Assembly (NCBI GenBank): GCA_008933805.1
Contig: WBUH01000012.1
Location: forward strand, 62,001 to 126,000
From: Bacteroidota bacterium
GTDB taxonomy: Bacteria; Bacteroidota; Bacteroidia; UBA8524
Length of the DNA stretch: 64,000 nucleotides
Reading direction: 5' to 3'
A program made the translations under genes and the position numbers. Positions 39,539-49,163 of this stretch are shown here, one piece after another. The notes under the pieces were generated by a model. It saw only the letters and a program-made list of their open reading frames with translations. It was not told the origin of the DNA and did no database searches. Each line of letters starts with the position of its first letter. The first letter of the stretch is position 1.

Positions 39539-40711
39539 TTGAACACAGACAGACATATACTTCATATTGATTTAGACTCGTTTTTCGTATCGGTTGAACG
39601 GCTCCTTAATCCGGCTTTAATTGGTAAGCCTGTGGTGGTGGGCGGTTATAGCGATAGGGGAGTAGTCTCTTCGTGCAGTTATGAGGCTCGTAAGTTTGGG
39701 GTGCGGTCGGCAATGCCGGTTCGTCAGGCTTTGAAACTTTGCCCGCAAGCAATTGTGGTAAAAGGCAGCATGGGCGAATACGGGCGTTTCTCAAAAATGG
39801 TAACCCAGATAATTGCTGAACGAGCACCTTTGATGCAAAAGGCCTCCATTGATGAGTTTTATGTGGATATTAGTGGATTAGACCGGTTTTTCGGCTGCTT
39901 CAAATGGTCGCAAGAGTTACGGCAAGCAGTAATAAAAAACACAGGACTGCCTATTTCCTTTGGCTTATCAGTGAATAAGTGCATAGCCAAAATGGCTACC
40001 AACCAAGCCAAACCTAACGGTGAATTGTATGTACCTGCTGATGCTGTGCAAGCATTTCTGAAACCTCTCAATGTGGGAAAAATTCCCATGTTGGGAAAAA
40101 AGATGGAAGAGTCTTTGAATAAGATGGGGATTGTTACCATCGGGCAACTCGCTGCTTTAAATAAAGACTTTTTAGAGGAGCGTTTTGGTGAATACGGAAA
40201 GTATATATGGAAGCGCGCCAATGGTATTGATAACAGCCCTGTAGAGCCTTACCACGAACGTAAATCTATCAGTACAGAGAATACGTTTCATACTGATACC
40301 AATGATACAACGTTTTTAGATACGATACTTTCGGCAATGGTAGCGGAGTTAACCTATCGTTTGCGAAAGGAAAACATGATTACAAGCAGTGTTGCAGTGA
40401 AAATACGGTATGAGAATTTTGAAACACACATGCAACAAAGTGTGATTGATTTTACCAATGCCGATAATAAACTGTTGCAAAAGGTGCGCGAGATTTTTGC
40501 CAAAGCTTACCATAAAGGCAGGTTGGTAAGGTTGATAGGCGTGAAGTTTAGCAATTTAACACACGGGCAAGGGCAAGTTAACTTGTTTGATAATGCAGAT
40601 TTACCCGAGTTGTATAAGGCGATGGATAAAATAAAATCGAGGTTTGGCGAGGGGCTGATAAAAACCGCCACTGAGTTTGGAACAAAAAAGCGTCGTCCGC
40701 CCTCTAATTGA
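39539..40711 (+). CDS. dinB: DNA polymerase IV (Y-family translesion polymerase)
   Basis: A 390-residue Y-family polymerase for error-prone bypass of damaged DNA. The palm motifs HIDLDSFFVSVERL (residues 8-21) and SIDEFYVDISG (about 104-114) supply the catalytic Asp/Asp-Glu residues; CSYEARKFGVRSAMP is the fingers signature. The thumb has helix-hairpin-helix features, and a little-finger domain occupies the last 130 residues. No obvious beta-clamp peptide at the very end; GQVNLFD near 350 could serve. The start is TTG at 39539 (NTDRHILHIDLD). Single gene. Confidence 0.95.
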   Translation: MNTDRHILHIDLDSFFVSVERLLNPALIGKPVVVGGYSDRGVVSSCSYEARKFGVRSAMPVRQALKLCPQAIVVKGSMGEYGRFSKMVTQIIAERAPLMQKASIDEFYVDISGLDRFFGCFKWSQELRQAVIKNTGLPISFGLSVNKCIAKMATNQAKPNGELYVPADAVQAFLKPLNVGKIPMLGKKMEESLNKMGIVTIGQLAALNKDFLEERFGEYGKYIWKRANGIDNSPVEPYHERKSISTENTFHTDTNDTTFLDTILSAMVAELTYRLRKENMITSSVAVKIRYENFETHMQQSVIDFTNADNKLLQKVREIFAKAYHKGRLVRLIGVKFSNLTHGQGQVNLFDNADLPELYKAMDKIKSRFGEGLIKTATEFGTKKRRPPSN

Positions 40712-40713
40712 TG

Positions 40714-41058
40714 CTATGCGCTTGTTTCAGGTTTTAACTTTCTTCTTAAGTAGGCCGATAAAATCAAAACGATACCGATAACAAAACAAACTGCGGCTGC
40801 GCTTCTTGCAGGGTCGGCAAAATCAAAAAACTCACCCGTCATCCAGGTAGCGTTGGCGGTAATCCAAAAGCACACAGCAAGGTTGTGCATAAACTCAAAC
40901 TTGGTTTCAAAACTGCGATAGGCAATGTAAATGGCAAGAGCTATGGTGGGTGCAATCATGGTAATGCCCAGTGTTTTAAACTCCATGGCCCAGCAAAGGT
41001 CTTTTATCAGCCTTAGTACAATGTGGTAGTTCTCAAATTTGCGTTGCTTTTCGTCCAT
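40714..41058 (-). CDS. Small membrane protein of unknown function
   Basis: A 114-residue protein with three likely membrane helices, around TLGITMIAPTIALAIYIAY, MHNLAVCFWITANATWM and AAAVCFVIGIVLILSAYL. A soluble, charged N-terminus begins MDEKQRKFENYHIVLRLIKD and the C-terminal tail is positive. The ATG at 41056-41058 is preferred to the first in-frame ATG (41091), since the extra eleven residues look non-coding. Function unknown. It is convergent with dinB, leaving only two bases between stop codons. Confidence 0.7.
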   Translation of the reverse strand: MDEKQRKFENYHIVLRLIKDLCWAMEFKTLGITMIAPTIALAIYIAYRSFETKFEFMHNLAVCFWITANATWMTGEFFDFADPARSAAAVCFVIGIVLILSAYLRRKLKPETSA

Positions 41059-41236
41059 ACTGCAAATATGCAAACATCTTAGTATGTGCACTTAAACCCA
41101 AGAAAGATTTTATCTTTGTTTTAGATTTTCGCCTCTGAGAACTAAAACTCTTACGTCTGATATTGTTGATTGACAGAAAACCTTTTGTTTTCTGAAGCAT
41201 CCACTTTTTTCTATTTCAATCATCAATCATTTTTTT

Positions 41237-41758
41237 ATGCAACAACAAATTAGTTTAGTGCCGCTGCAGGCGGCTCAAATAGAAGTGTATGCCCAGCATC
41301 CGCAGCAATTATTTATACAATTGGGATTGGTTCCAAACGAGGCAGTAATCAATAGCTCATACATTGATTTTGGACAGGCTTTAAAAGAAGCCTTAGTAAA
41401 CACCATACTTCCTATTGTAAAAGCTAACCCAATGCACTGGGAGCTTTATACACAACACCTTGTGGTAGATACATTTTTGCACGTATGTGTTGGGGGAATA
41501 GGGTGTTTTATAAATCCTGACGAACCTAATAAAGCACACATAGGGTATTACATTTATGCAGGGTTTGAAGGGAAAGGCTATGCAAAAGCCGCTTTAGCTG
41601 AAATGGTAGAAAAGCTGTGGAGTAACACTGATATTATTGAAATAACTGCCACTGTTCCGTATGACCATACAGCCAGCCGCAGAGTACTTGAGCATAACGG
41701 CTTTGAAACTGTTGAATTGGAGGGTGGTATTGTGTGTTACCGTTTGCTAAAGAAGTAA
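41237..41758 (+). CDS. GNAT-family N-acetyltransferase
   Basis: A 173-residue GNAT protein. The acetyl-CoA-binding motif is visible as AHIGYYIYAGFEGKGYAKAALAE (G-x-G-x-A pattern, about 107-125), followed by the late strand ITATVPYDHTASRRVLEHNGF. This is the ribosomal-protein or small-molecule acetyltransferase (RimJ/RimL-like) pattern. The substrate is not predictable. A terminator follows at 41766-41799, shared with the convergent hydrolase gene. Confidence 0.88.
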   Translation: MQQQISLVPLQAAQIEVYAQHPQQLFIQLGLVPNEAVINSSYIDFGQALKEALVNTILPIVKANPMHWELYTQHLVVDTFLHVCVGGIGCFINPDEPNKAHIGYYIYAGFEGKGYAKAALAEMVEKLWSNTDIIEITATVPYDHTASRRVLEHNGFETVELEGGIVCYRLLKK

Positions 41759-41765
41759 GTTCATC

Positions 41766-41799
41766 AACTAAAACAGGGACTAATGTCCCTGTTTTAGTT
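41766..41799. terminator. Bidirectional terminator between the acetyltransferase and hydrolase genes
   Basis: Perfect inverted repeat with 15-base arms (AACTAAAACAGGGAC and complement) and a TAAT loop. The right arm overlaps the start of the minus-strand hydrolase 3' region by its T-tract. Its GGGAC-TAAT-GTCCC core resembles the GGACTTAAGTCC palindromes elsewhere in the window. Confidence 0.85.
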
Positions 41800-42477
41800 T
41801 TATATAAATGCCTTTATCTCGTAGGCAAGCCTGTTAACATCCACTTTGTTGTAGGGGTGCAGGGTGTTGGGTAATACGGCAAGTCGTCCGTTTTTAAGTT
41901 GTCTGTAAGCAATAATGGTTTCCTCCAAGCTCACCATATTGTCTTTATCGCCCAATCCCAATTGAATTTGGTTTTCTATCTGCGCAAAATCATCTTGGGT
42001 TAAGGCCGGTGCGTTACCCAAATCAATCATCATGTGGGCTGTTTTTTTACAAAGCAATTCCCAATTATCACCGTGCATGGCAGCAAGGCTTTGTGCAAAT
42101 GCAGGTACTTTTTCTTTTATCTTTTCGGTGTTTAGAAGTTTTGATTCGTTGGCAGCAATCTCAGGTGTCCAATTCAGCTTTGTACCTAAAGTCAAAATTT
42201 TCCCTGTTTGCCCCATGCCGTATCTTGCCATGTACATGGCTACATATCCGCCCATTGAATGGCCGAAAATGTGGGTTTCACCACCAATTGAAGTGTTTAT
42301 AAATGCTGCGGTTTCTTTTGCAAAGTGTTCGATGCTTAGGTTCTCAGGCATTGTTTTTTTGCCATGTCCGCCAAAATCAAACGTGTAAACATTGTAAGAA
42401 TCTTTAAGAAGCGGAAGCAGGTTCTCAAACTGTCCTGAAAATCCAAGTGCGCCGTGCAGCAATAACAGGTTTTGCAT
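41800..42477 (-). CDS. Alpha/beta-hydrolase
   Basis: A 225-residue alpha/beta-hydrolase. The oxyanion strand LLLLHGALG (residues 4-12), the nucleophile elbow GHSMGG (Ser about 73), an acidic residue around LGLGDKDNMVS and the catalytic His in NTLHPYNK complete the triad. The small cap suggests esterase or lipase-like action on small esters; the substrate is unknown. The ATG at 42475-42477 (MQNLLLLHG) is chosen over the in-frame ATG at 42504, which adds nine residues before the conserved strand. Confidence 0.88.
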   Translation of the reverse strand: MQNLLLLHGALGFSGQFENLLPLLKDSYNVYTFDFGGHGKKTMPENLSIEHFAKETAAFINTSIGGETHIFGHSMGGYVAMYMARYGMGQTGKILTLGTKLNWTPEIAANESKLLNTEKIKEKVPAFAQSLAAMHGDNWELLCKKTAHMMIDLGNAPALTQDDFAQIENQIQLGLGDKDNMVSLEETIIAYRQLKNGRLAVLPNTLHPYNKVDVNRLAYEIKAFI

Positions 42478-42568
42478 GGTGGTGTTTTTTTTGATGAGGT
42501 GCAAAATAAGTACTTTAAGTAATTACCTCCGAATGAAAGTTATGGGCTGGTGTTGGCAGGATAAAAAA

Positions 42569-42596
42569 CCAAAAGCCGCCTCCCGGCAGCTTTTGG
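42569..42596 (-). terminator. Terminator of the PKD-protein gene
   Basis: Hairpin with 12-base arms (CCAAAAGCCGCC and GGCAGCTTTTGG, one mismatch) and TCCC loop; on the minus strand a T-tract follows. It lies about 80 bases after the stop of the giant PKD gene. Confidence 0.8.
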
Positions 42597-42676
42597 GGTT
42601 CGCAACTGACCTGGGGGACAGTTGCAGCTAACTAACTATATATGGAATTTACAAGTCAGCCAAAGGTAAGAAATAC

Positions 42677-45600
42677 TTAGCGCAAAACCGTAATCGTACC
42701 GCTTAGGTTATGATGTTTTGTATCAATACCTAAAGCGTTGATTACATACACGTATGCGCCTTCCTGCACAGGTTCTCCTTTATAAGAACCATCCCAGCTT
42801 TCATCAAGGCTATAGCCTGTAAATATTTTTTCGCCGTAGCGATTGTAAATGTTTATCTCAAATGATTTTATGTAAGCCCCTACTACTGTAAAAATGTTGT
42901 TGTGTTCATCGTTGTTAGGGGTAAAGGCTGATGGTACAAACAAGCTTGAGCGACCATTTGCATCCGCAATGTTTGAGTAACTAACTATACCCTCATTGCT
43001 TACTGCCTTTACGCGGTACGCAATGCGTGCAAGGTTGTTAAACAGGTTGCTGTTATCAGTAAACAGAGTGTCAGTTGCGTTGTTGGTGGCCACTGTTACA
43101 AAATCGTTGCTGCTGTTTATTTGTTCTATTTCATAGTGGCTTATGCCTTCGTTCCATTGTTGGTACCCGATCCATTTTACATTCACATTGTCCTCGTTGT
43201 CGGCTTTTGCCTGTAGCAAAATGGTTTTACCAATATTTCCGTGAGCACTAACTGCACCGCAAATATCGGTTGTACGGGTGCGGTAGTAGTAGCTTTGGTT
43301 GTGAACGTTTACGGTTTCATCGGTAAAGCTCCAAACACCCACAGGAGCTTTAAAAATTTGGGTGTAAGTTTTTCCGTCTGTTGATTTTTCAAGCGTATAG
43401 TATTCAACGGGTGTTTTTTGTTGATAGTTCGGAGCAAATTCAATCAATATGTTTTTATCATCCTCTACGGTAGCACGAACCACATTGGCGGGGAACACAT
43501 CTTCAACATATATCGGGGTTGCGGTTGTTATGTTTGAGCTCGACAACAGTTCACCTGTAAATTGTTGTGCGTAAACTATATAGGAGTATGTATTGCCGCA
43601 ATAGGTTTGGGTGTCTGTATAGCGGGTCATATAAGCCGGTACCGTTTCAATCTTTTTGTATTCAGCTTCTTTGGCTTCTTTGCGGAAAATCTGATAATCG
43701 CGCACCGCTCCCCAACCTTGGTAGGCACTCCAATTAACGGTTACCTCGTTGGTGTCTGCTATCGTTTGAAGCAATACTGTGGTGTGGCCGCAGCTTTGTG
43801 ATAGTTTACCGCAGGCAGTAAGTGTTTTTATTTTATAAGTGTATGATTGTGAAAGTGTGTTCACGTTGTCATCGGTGAAAACAGTATCAGTAACAACGGT
43901 GATGGTTTTGTACAGTTGCTCAGGTTCGCCAACTGTGCTGCGGAAAATTTGGTAGGCGGCAAAGTTTACGTTGTTATGAGGAGTAAACTCAAGTTTAACC
44001 GAGTTGTTTTGTTGAACCGTTACCCTATACACATTGGGAGATTGTGGGGTTAGGGTATCAAACACAGTGATGTTTTTGCTGTTTTTTAGTGTGTCAATAC
44101 AGCCGTTGTTGTCTTCAACTACTAATGAAACTTTGTACTGGCCGGGTGTTGTGTAAATGTGAGCAAGGCTTTGGGCGGTATCTGTTTTGCCATCACCCCA
44201 AATCCATTGGCGGGTTTTGGTGCCTGCTTGGGTATTGGTTTTGTCGGTAGCTGTTATGGCACTGTTGCCGCATAGTTGGGTGTTGCTTATTTCAAAATCA
44301 GTATGCAGGTGCTTAATTTTAACGGTTTTGGTTTTTACAGCCTTGCATCCGTTGGCAGCAGAGGCTTTTAGCAGTACAGTATGTTCGCCTGTGTTTTTGA
44401 AAGTATGTTTTGCATGAAAGCATTCATGCGCTTCTTTTTCAGTAAACACCCACTCAAAATTGGCAGGTAGCTTTGTAGTATCAGTGGTGTTTGTAAAGGT
44501 GAAATTTTCGTGGGCGCATTTTCCGCTGAAAGTAAAATCAGGAGTTGGAGCTGCAAGACCTACAATAGGGTCTTTAACAGGGTACACAACCAAGCATCCG
44601 AAAGTATCTTCTAAAACCAAAGAAGGTTTGTAAGTACCCGCAAGGGTAAATGAACCCGAAGCAGAGGCACCAATGCTTAGTTGTCCGTTGCCCAAATCCC
44701 AGTTAACGGTTTTTGCGTTTTGGCTGTTGGCTGTAAAGTTGGCCGTAAAGGGTACACAGCCGTTATAACGGTCGATAGTATATGTGCCTGTGGGGCCGCC
44801 AATTTTTATTTTAGCTGTTTCTGTAACTGAGTCTGAGCAGCCTTGCTCATCGGTTACTTTATAGGTAATGCTGTATTGGCCGGGGTAAAAATAGGTTTTT
44901 GAGGGGGTTGGTAATATTGAGGTAGCACCATCGCCAAACCACCATTTTGCTGTTGTGATGGTTGTGTTCTCAGCAACGCTGGCATCAGCAAAACCGGTTA
45001 CCAAAGGTGGGCAAGTGGTAGCTGTTTTATCAGCTACAAAACCTGCTTTTATTTTCTTAATACCTACAGGGATAAATACTGTTGCAGAATCTGTACAACC
45101 CAGCCCTTGCTCGGTAACGGTTAAGGTGATTTTTGCTACTGAGTTTTGATGGTATTGTTGAGAAAAGCGGTTCACTGAGTAAACAGTCCTGTCGTTATAC
45201 ACCCAGTTGTAGCTTAGTTTTCCGGTGTGCATTGATGCTGCTGAATCGTGCATAAACTCAACCATTGTATTATCACAATTAAGGGTTTTGTTTGAAAGTA
45301 CCTGTGCCACCGGGTGTGACATTTTTATGTTTACAGCTTTAGTCACGGTACAGCCCAAATTGTCTTTTACGGTAAGATACACAGCGATGCCTTCTGTGTT
45401 CATTTTAGGCATGGCGGTTGTGAAGGTAAAGGGGATGGTATCAGCTAATGATGATACTTGGCTATAGTTATCACTCCAAGTAGCTTTTGCTACGCCGTAT
45501 TCTGACGATCCTACCTTTATTAATTGTGCATCCAACGGAAAGCAGCCTTTGTTTGGAGTTACGATTGGGGTATAATCAGGGCCTAATACTTTTATTGCTT

Positions 45601-47938
45601 GGGCTTGAGCTACAGTGTATTGGCATCCGTAGGCACCATGCACAGTTAACGTAATGTGTTGTAAACCGGGCAAAGCAAACTCAGGAGTAATGAATTTACC
45701 TTTTACTGTCGGTTGGTTACCTATTTTCCAAAAGCTGCTGTCGGCGCCGTTGGTTGTATCTGTTAGTAACACTGGGGTATTTGCACACAATGAATCGGCT
45801 GATTTGGTGAAGCCGGGGGTTAAAGGCTTGTTTATAGTAAAGATGTGGGCTTTGGTATCGGTGCAGCCTGTTGAGGTGTCTTTTACCAATAAATCAAGGT
45901 AGTGTTTGCCGGGTTGCAAATATTGTTTAAAGCTCTTTGTGGTGTTCACCATAATACCGTCAACGTACCAGTTAAAAATATGGCCGCCGTACGAAGCATT
46001 TTTGAAAGTTGTGGTATCAAGCACGCAAGGATTTTCAGTAATGCTAAAGGCAGCAATAGGGGCTTTAACAGTAATGTAGCTTGGTTTGGTGATGGTATCG
46101 GCGCAGCCGTTTGACATCGAAATAAGGCTAACGGTATGTTGACCGGGGTTTGCTTTATAATCGGCAAACGGGTGGGTTTCTTTTGAGGTGAAACTACCAA
46201 AATTCCATAAAAAGTTATCAATGTGTTGGCTTGTAATATCGGTTAGGTTGGTAAACTTCACGGCACCCATGTCTTTTCTGCATCCGGTAACTCGGTTTGC
46301 CTTAAAATCAGGTTTTGTTTTTTTACCAACTTTGATAGCATCAAACGTAAAGGTGTCTGAACAACCATTGTTTTCTGTTACAATCAAACGGGGGTAGTAG
46401 GTGCCTTCGGTAGCATAGGTTGTGCTAATGTCTTTTGCATTGCTGGTTACACCATTGCCTAAATCCCATGCATAGCTTTTTATTCCGTAGTATGCACTAC
46501 TATTATTGGTAAATGAAACAGCCAGTGGACCGCAACCGCTTTTTGCAGATGGACTAAACGAAGCGGTAACAGGTTTAATGCGAGCCAGACGTATTTTCTC
46601 GCTACTTGCTTTGCAGCCGTTAGCGTCGGTAATTACAAGCTTTACGTTGAACACACCAGAACTGTCGTACCGCTTAACAGGATTTTTTTGAGTAGAGGTG
46701 GTTCCGTCTCCAAAATCCCAAAACCAGCTTTGTGCAGTTGTGTTGGCCGAACTGAATGAGATGGTGTGAGGGGTATTGCAACTTACGGGGTTTGTATGTG
46801 CAAATAATACTGATGGGTTGGTTAGCACTTCAATACTGTCTGTTTTAACCAAAGTGTCGTTACAACCTTCTGGAGAAGAAATAACCAGTTTTATGCTGAA
46901 TTTTCCTGCGGTTGTATAAGTGTATGCGGTATCAGTGCCTATTGCAGAATCGCCATTTCCCAAAAACCATTTTATCGTAGCGTTTGAGGGGATGCCGGTG
47001 CCTGTGTTTTTAAAGTTTACGGTATGAGGCAGGCACCCTTTTTTATTTTCTAAGCTAAATTTGGCTTTAGTAGCACCAATGCTTATGTGAGTAGGAGAGA
47101 GCAACGTTGTTACACATTGGTTATCATCAGTAACGGTAAGGCTTACATTGTAGTTGCCTGTTTTGTTGTATGTAACCGAAGGGCTTTGAGCAACTGAACT
47201 GTCGCCATTGCCAAACTTCCATAAGTAGTTATAGGTTACGCCGTTTACAATCGGTGTAGTGTTATCAAACTTAACGTTTACGGGAGCTGTGCAGCCTCCT
47301 TTTGTATTGCTTGTAAAAGCAACTTTAGCGGGTAATGTAGTTTTTATATAGGCAGCTTTGTTTAGAAAGCTTTTGCAGCCATTGCTGTCAGTTACAATAA
47401 GGCTTACAGAAAATGAACCCTCGGTTGTAAATGTATGTTTTGGGTTTTTATCGGTAGATTGTGAGCCGTCGCCAAAGTTCCATAAGTAATCAGTAATCGA
47501 AACTGAAGATTGGGTTGCAGTATCTGTAAAACTAAATTCCTTTCCTGCACAGCCTTTTGTAACGTTGGCTTGAAAAGCAACTTCAGGGTTGGCAAATGTT
47601 CTTACTGCCAGGCTTTTTTCGAAAGTGTCTTTCGCCCCGTTTTTGTCAGTGATAATAAGTTTTACTGTATAGTTGCCGGCTTGGGTATAGATAGCTCCCG
47701 GATTTTTAAGTGCTGATGTGTTTCCGTTTCCAAAATCCCAGAAGTGCGATAGTCCCATACCAGTAGAGTTGTCGGTAAACTGAACAATAAGGGGTAAGCA
47801 TCCCTTGGTTTTGTCTTGACTGAAGTTTGCATTGAGAGTTACACCTGATTGGGCACCCAGCCTAGATGATAGAAGGCAGGTTAGCATAATAGTTAGTAAG
47901 CAGCACACAAAGGTGCGTTTTGTGTAAATTCCATTCAT
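42677..47938 (-). CDS. Giant PKD-repeat protein with gliding-motility (type B) C-terminal sorting domain
   Basis: A 1753-residue exported protein. A signal peptide (about 1-29, LLTIMLTCLLSSRLGAQ) is followed by about fifteen PKD-like Ig domains (residues 30-1290) marked by WDFGNGNTS, WNFGDGSQS, WIWGDGKTD and similar, each ending LxVTDxxGC. Fibronectin-III-like domains follow (about 1300-1650). The final 90 residues carry the gliding-motility-associated C-terminal domain (FVPSAFTPNNDEHN, FEINIYNRYGEKIFTG, ESWDGSYKGEPVQEGAYVYV). The type IX system would secrete it to the cell surface, where it probably acts as an adhesin-like fibre. Repeats differ from each other, so they are old. AT-rich upstream region, own terminator. 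Confidence 0.93.
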   Translation of the reverse strand: MNGIYTKRTFVCCLLTIMLTCLLSSRLGAQSGVTLNANFSQDKTKGCLPLIVQFTDNSTGMGLSHFWDFGNGNTSALKNPGAIYTQAGNYTVKLIITDKNGAKDTFEKSLAVRTFANPEVAFQANVTKGCAGKEFSFTDTATQSSVSITDYLWNFGDGSQSTDKNPKHTFTTEGSFSVSLIVTDSNGCKSFLNKAAYIKTTLPAKVAFTSNTKGGCTAPVNVKFDNTTPIVNGVTYNYLWKFGNGDSSVAQSPSVTYNKTGNYNVSLTVTDDNQCVTTLLSPTHISIGATKAKFSLENKKGCLPHTVNFKNTGTGIPSNATIKWFLGNGDSAIGTDTAYTYTTAGKFSIKLVISSPEGCNDTLVKTDSIEVLTNPSVLFAHTNPVSCNTPHTISFSSANTTAQSWFWDFGDGTTSTQKNPVKRYDSSGVFNVKLVITDANGCKASSEKIRLARIKPVTASFSPSAKSGCGPLAVSFTNNSSAYYGIKSYAWDLGNGVTSNAKDISTTYATEGTYYPRLIVTENNGCSDTFTFDAIKVGKKTKPDFKANRVTGCRKDMGAVKFTNLTDITSQHIDNFLWNFGSFTSKETHPFADYKANPGQHTVSLISMSNGCADTITKPSYITVKAPIAAFSITENPCVLDTTTFKNASYGGHIFNWYVDGIMVNTTKSFKQYLQPGKHYLDLLVKDTSTGCTDTKAHIFTINKPLTPGFTKSADSLCANTPVLLTDTTNGADSSFWKIGNQPTVKGKFITPEFALPGLQHITLTVHGAYGCQYTVAQAQAIKVLGPDYTPIVTPNKGCFPLDAQLIKVGSSEYGVAKATWSDNYSQVSSLADTIPFTFTTAMPKMNTEGIAVYLTVKDNLGCTVTKAVNIKMSHPVAQVLSNKTLNCDNTMVEFMHDSAASMHTGKLSYNWVYNDRTVYSVNRFSQQYHQNSVAKITLTVTEQGLGCTDSATVFIPVGIKKIKAGFVADKTATTCPPLVTGFADASVAENTTITTAKWWFGDGATSILPTPSKTYFYPGQYSITYKVTDEQGCSDSVTETAKIKIGGPTGTYTIDRYNGCVPFTANFTANSQNAKTVNWDLGNGQLSIGASASGSFTLAGTYKPSLVLEDTFGCLVVYPVKDPIVGLAAPTPDFTFSGKCAHENFTFTNTTDTTKLPANFEWVFTEKEAHECFHAKHTFKNTGEHTVLLKASAANGCKAVKTKTVKIKHLHTDFEISNTQLCGNSAITATDKTNTQAGTKTRQWIWGDGKTDTAQSLAHIYTTPGQYKVSLVVEDNNGCIDTLKNSKNITVFDTLTPQSPNVYRVTVQQNNSVKLEFTPHNNVNFAAYQIFRSTVGEPEQLYKTITVVTDTVFTDDNVNTLSQSYTYKIKTLTACGKLSQSCGHTTVLLQTIADTNEVTVNWSAYQGWGAVRDYQIFRKEAKEAEYKKIETVPAYMTRYTDTQTYCGNTYSYIVYAQQFTGELLSSSNITTATPIYVEDVFPANVVRATVEDDKNILIEFAPNYQQKTPVEYYTLEKSTDGKTYTQIFKAPVGVWSFTDETVNVHNQSYYYRTRTTDICGAVSAHGNIGKTILLQAKADNEDNVNVKWIGYQQWNEGISHYEIEQINSSNDFVTVATNNATDTLFTDNSNLFNNLARIAYRVKAVSNEGIVSYSNIADANGRSSLFVPSAFTPNNDEHNNIFTVVGAYIKSFEINIYNRYGEKIFTGYSLDESWDGSYKGEPVQEGAYVYVINALGIDTKHHNLSGTITVLR

Positions 47939-48386
47939 GTGTAAAAAGTTTTAAATTTTTAAAACTAAAATCCATGTCCGATTTGGAATTTTGGTGTTAA
48001 TACCCTCCCAGATGGATATTAACTTTCGCAAACCGTGTCACAAATTTCTAAAACTTTTTACTAAAATATTATACTTTTTATTTCGTTACCTGCTCTATTA
48101 CATCATTAATTGCTTTCAAAATTTGTTTTATTATTCTGATTGATAGTTTTTTATGGTGTTGTTAAGAATATTTCTAAATTGTATAGCTTGTTAAGCATGC
48201 TTAAATAGTTTTAAGTATTGAGTATTTTATTTTAAGTAAAAAACTAAAACGAGTGAAATGTTTTAAAAAATGAGTGCAAAAATTTAGAAAATTGATATTT
48301 TTTTCGACAGGATAGACAGTTCTATCCTTCCGGAATAGAAAACTTTAGAAAACGAGCAAATTTTTTAAGTAAAGAAGTTGGATTGC
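47939..48386. other. AT-rich region upstream of the PKD gene
   Basis: About 450 bases, strongly A+T-rich, without open frames of interest. It must contain the PKD gene promoter (a TAGTTTTA-like -7 candidate lies about 25 bases upstream of the ATG). A hairpin GGATAGA-CAGT-TCTATCC sits at 48310-48327, downstream of the nitrilase gene on the minus strand but without a T-tract. No RNA gene recognised. Confidence 0.4.
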
Positions 48387-49163
48387 TTAGATGCGAAACT
48401 TATCGGCATCAGTAAGAAAGGGCAGTGCAGCCCTAAATTTAAGCAGCTCAGGTTTTGATAGTTGATGCGTAATGATTTTAGATTCGGATACTGCATCTTC
48501 TACAATACTACCGTTAAAATCAACAATCATACTATCACCGCTATGGGCAAGGCTGTTGCCATCATTACCAATGCGGTTACTTGCCAGTACATACGTTTGG
48601 TTTTCAACCGCACGTGCAGGCAGTAGGGTGCGCCAATGGTGTGCCCTGCGTTGAGGCCAATTGGCAACATATACAAGTATATCGTAATTGTGTGTGTTGC
48701 GGCTCCATACCGGAAAACGTAAATCGTAGCAAATTAAAGGGCATATTTTCCAGCCCAAATAATCCACCAACAAGAGTTGTTCGCCCGCTTTGTAGTGTTC
48801 AGTTTCGCTACCTAAACCAAACAAGTGTTTTTTATCGTATTGGCTATACGTACCGTCGGGCTTCACAAACAACAAACGGTTAAAGTATCCGCCTTGGTCG
48901 GGAGCCATTATGCTGCCAATTATGGCAGCATTCGTTTTAGCCGCAGTGGTTTTCATCCACTCAAGGCCGCGTTCAAATGTCTCGGCAGCAAATTTTTCAG
49001 GCTTCATGCTGAAACCAGTGGTAAACATCTCAGGAAGGATGAATAAGTCAGTAGCAGCTGCTTTAGCCAACATATCATCAAACATTGCCAAATTTGCTTC
49101 CGTGTTTTCCCAGTGCAGGTCGGCCTGCACTACAGATACGTTTAAGATGTCCTTTTTTACCAT
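48387..49163 (-). CDS. Nitrilase-superfamily omega-amidase (YafV-like)
   Basis: A 258-residue carbon-nitrogen hydrolase. The triad is Glu45 (LPEMFTTGF), Lys111 (YDKKHLFGLG) and Cys145 (LICYDLRFP). This FGLGSE/YDLRFP type matches YafV/omega-amidases, which hydrolyse 2-oxoglutaramate or the alpha-keto-amide left after glutamine-dependent transamination. It overlaps the upstream aminotransferase gene by seven bases, so they form one operon: the transaminase makes the keto-amide and this enzyme drains it, making the reaction irreversible. The specific pathway (methionine salvage) is inferred from this pairing. Confidence 0.92.
   Translation of the reverse strand: MVKKDILNVSVVQADLHWENTEANLAMFDDMLAKAAATDLFILPEMFTTGFSMKPEKFAAETFERGLEWMKTTAAKTNAAIIGSIMAPDQGGYFNRLLFVKPDGTYSQYDKKHLFGLGSETEHYKAGEQLLLVDYLGWKICPLICYDLRFPVWSRNTHNYDILVYVANWPQRRAHHWRTLLPARAVENQTYVLASNRIGNDGNSLAHSGDSMIVDFNGSIVEDAVSESKIITHQLSKPELLKFRAALPFLTDADKFRI

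Noticed and set aside
43562-47716. Many 60-80-codon frames on the plus strand inside the PKD gene
   Set aside because: They are antisense shadows of a strongly coded 1753-residue gene with regular PKD repeats and have no independent signals.
48310-48327. Hairpin downstream of the nitrilase gene as a terminator
   Set aside because: The stem is seven bases and on the minus strand it is followed by A residues, not T residues, so it does not fit a Rho-independent terminator.
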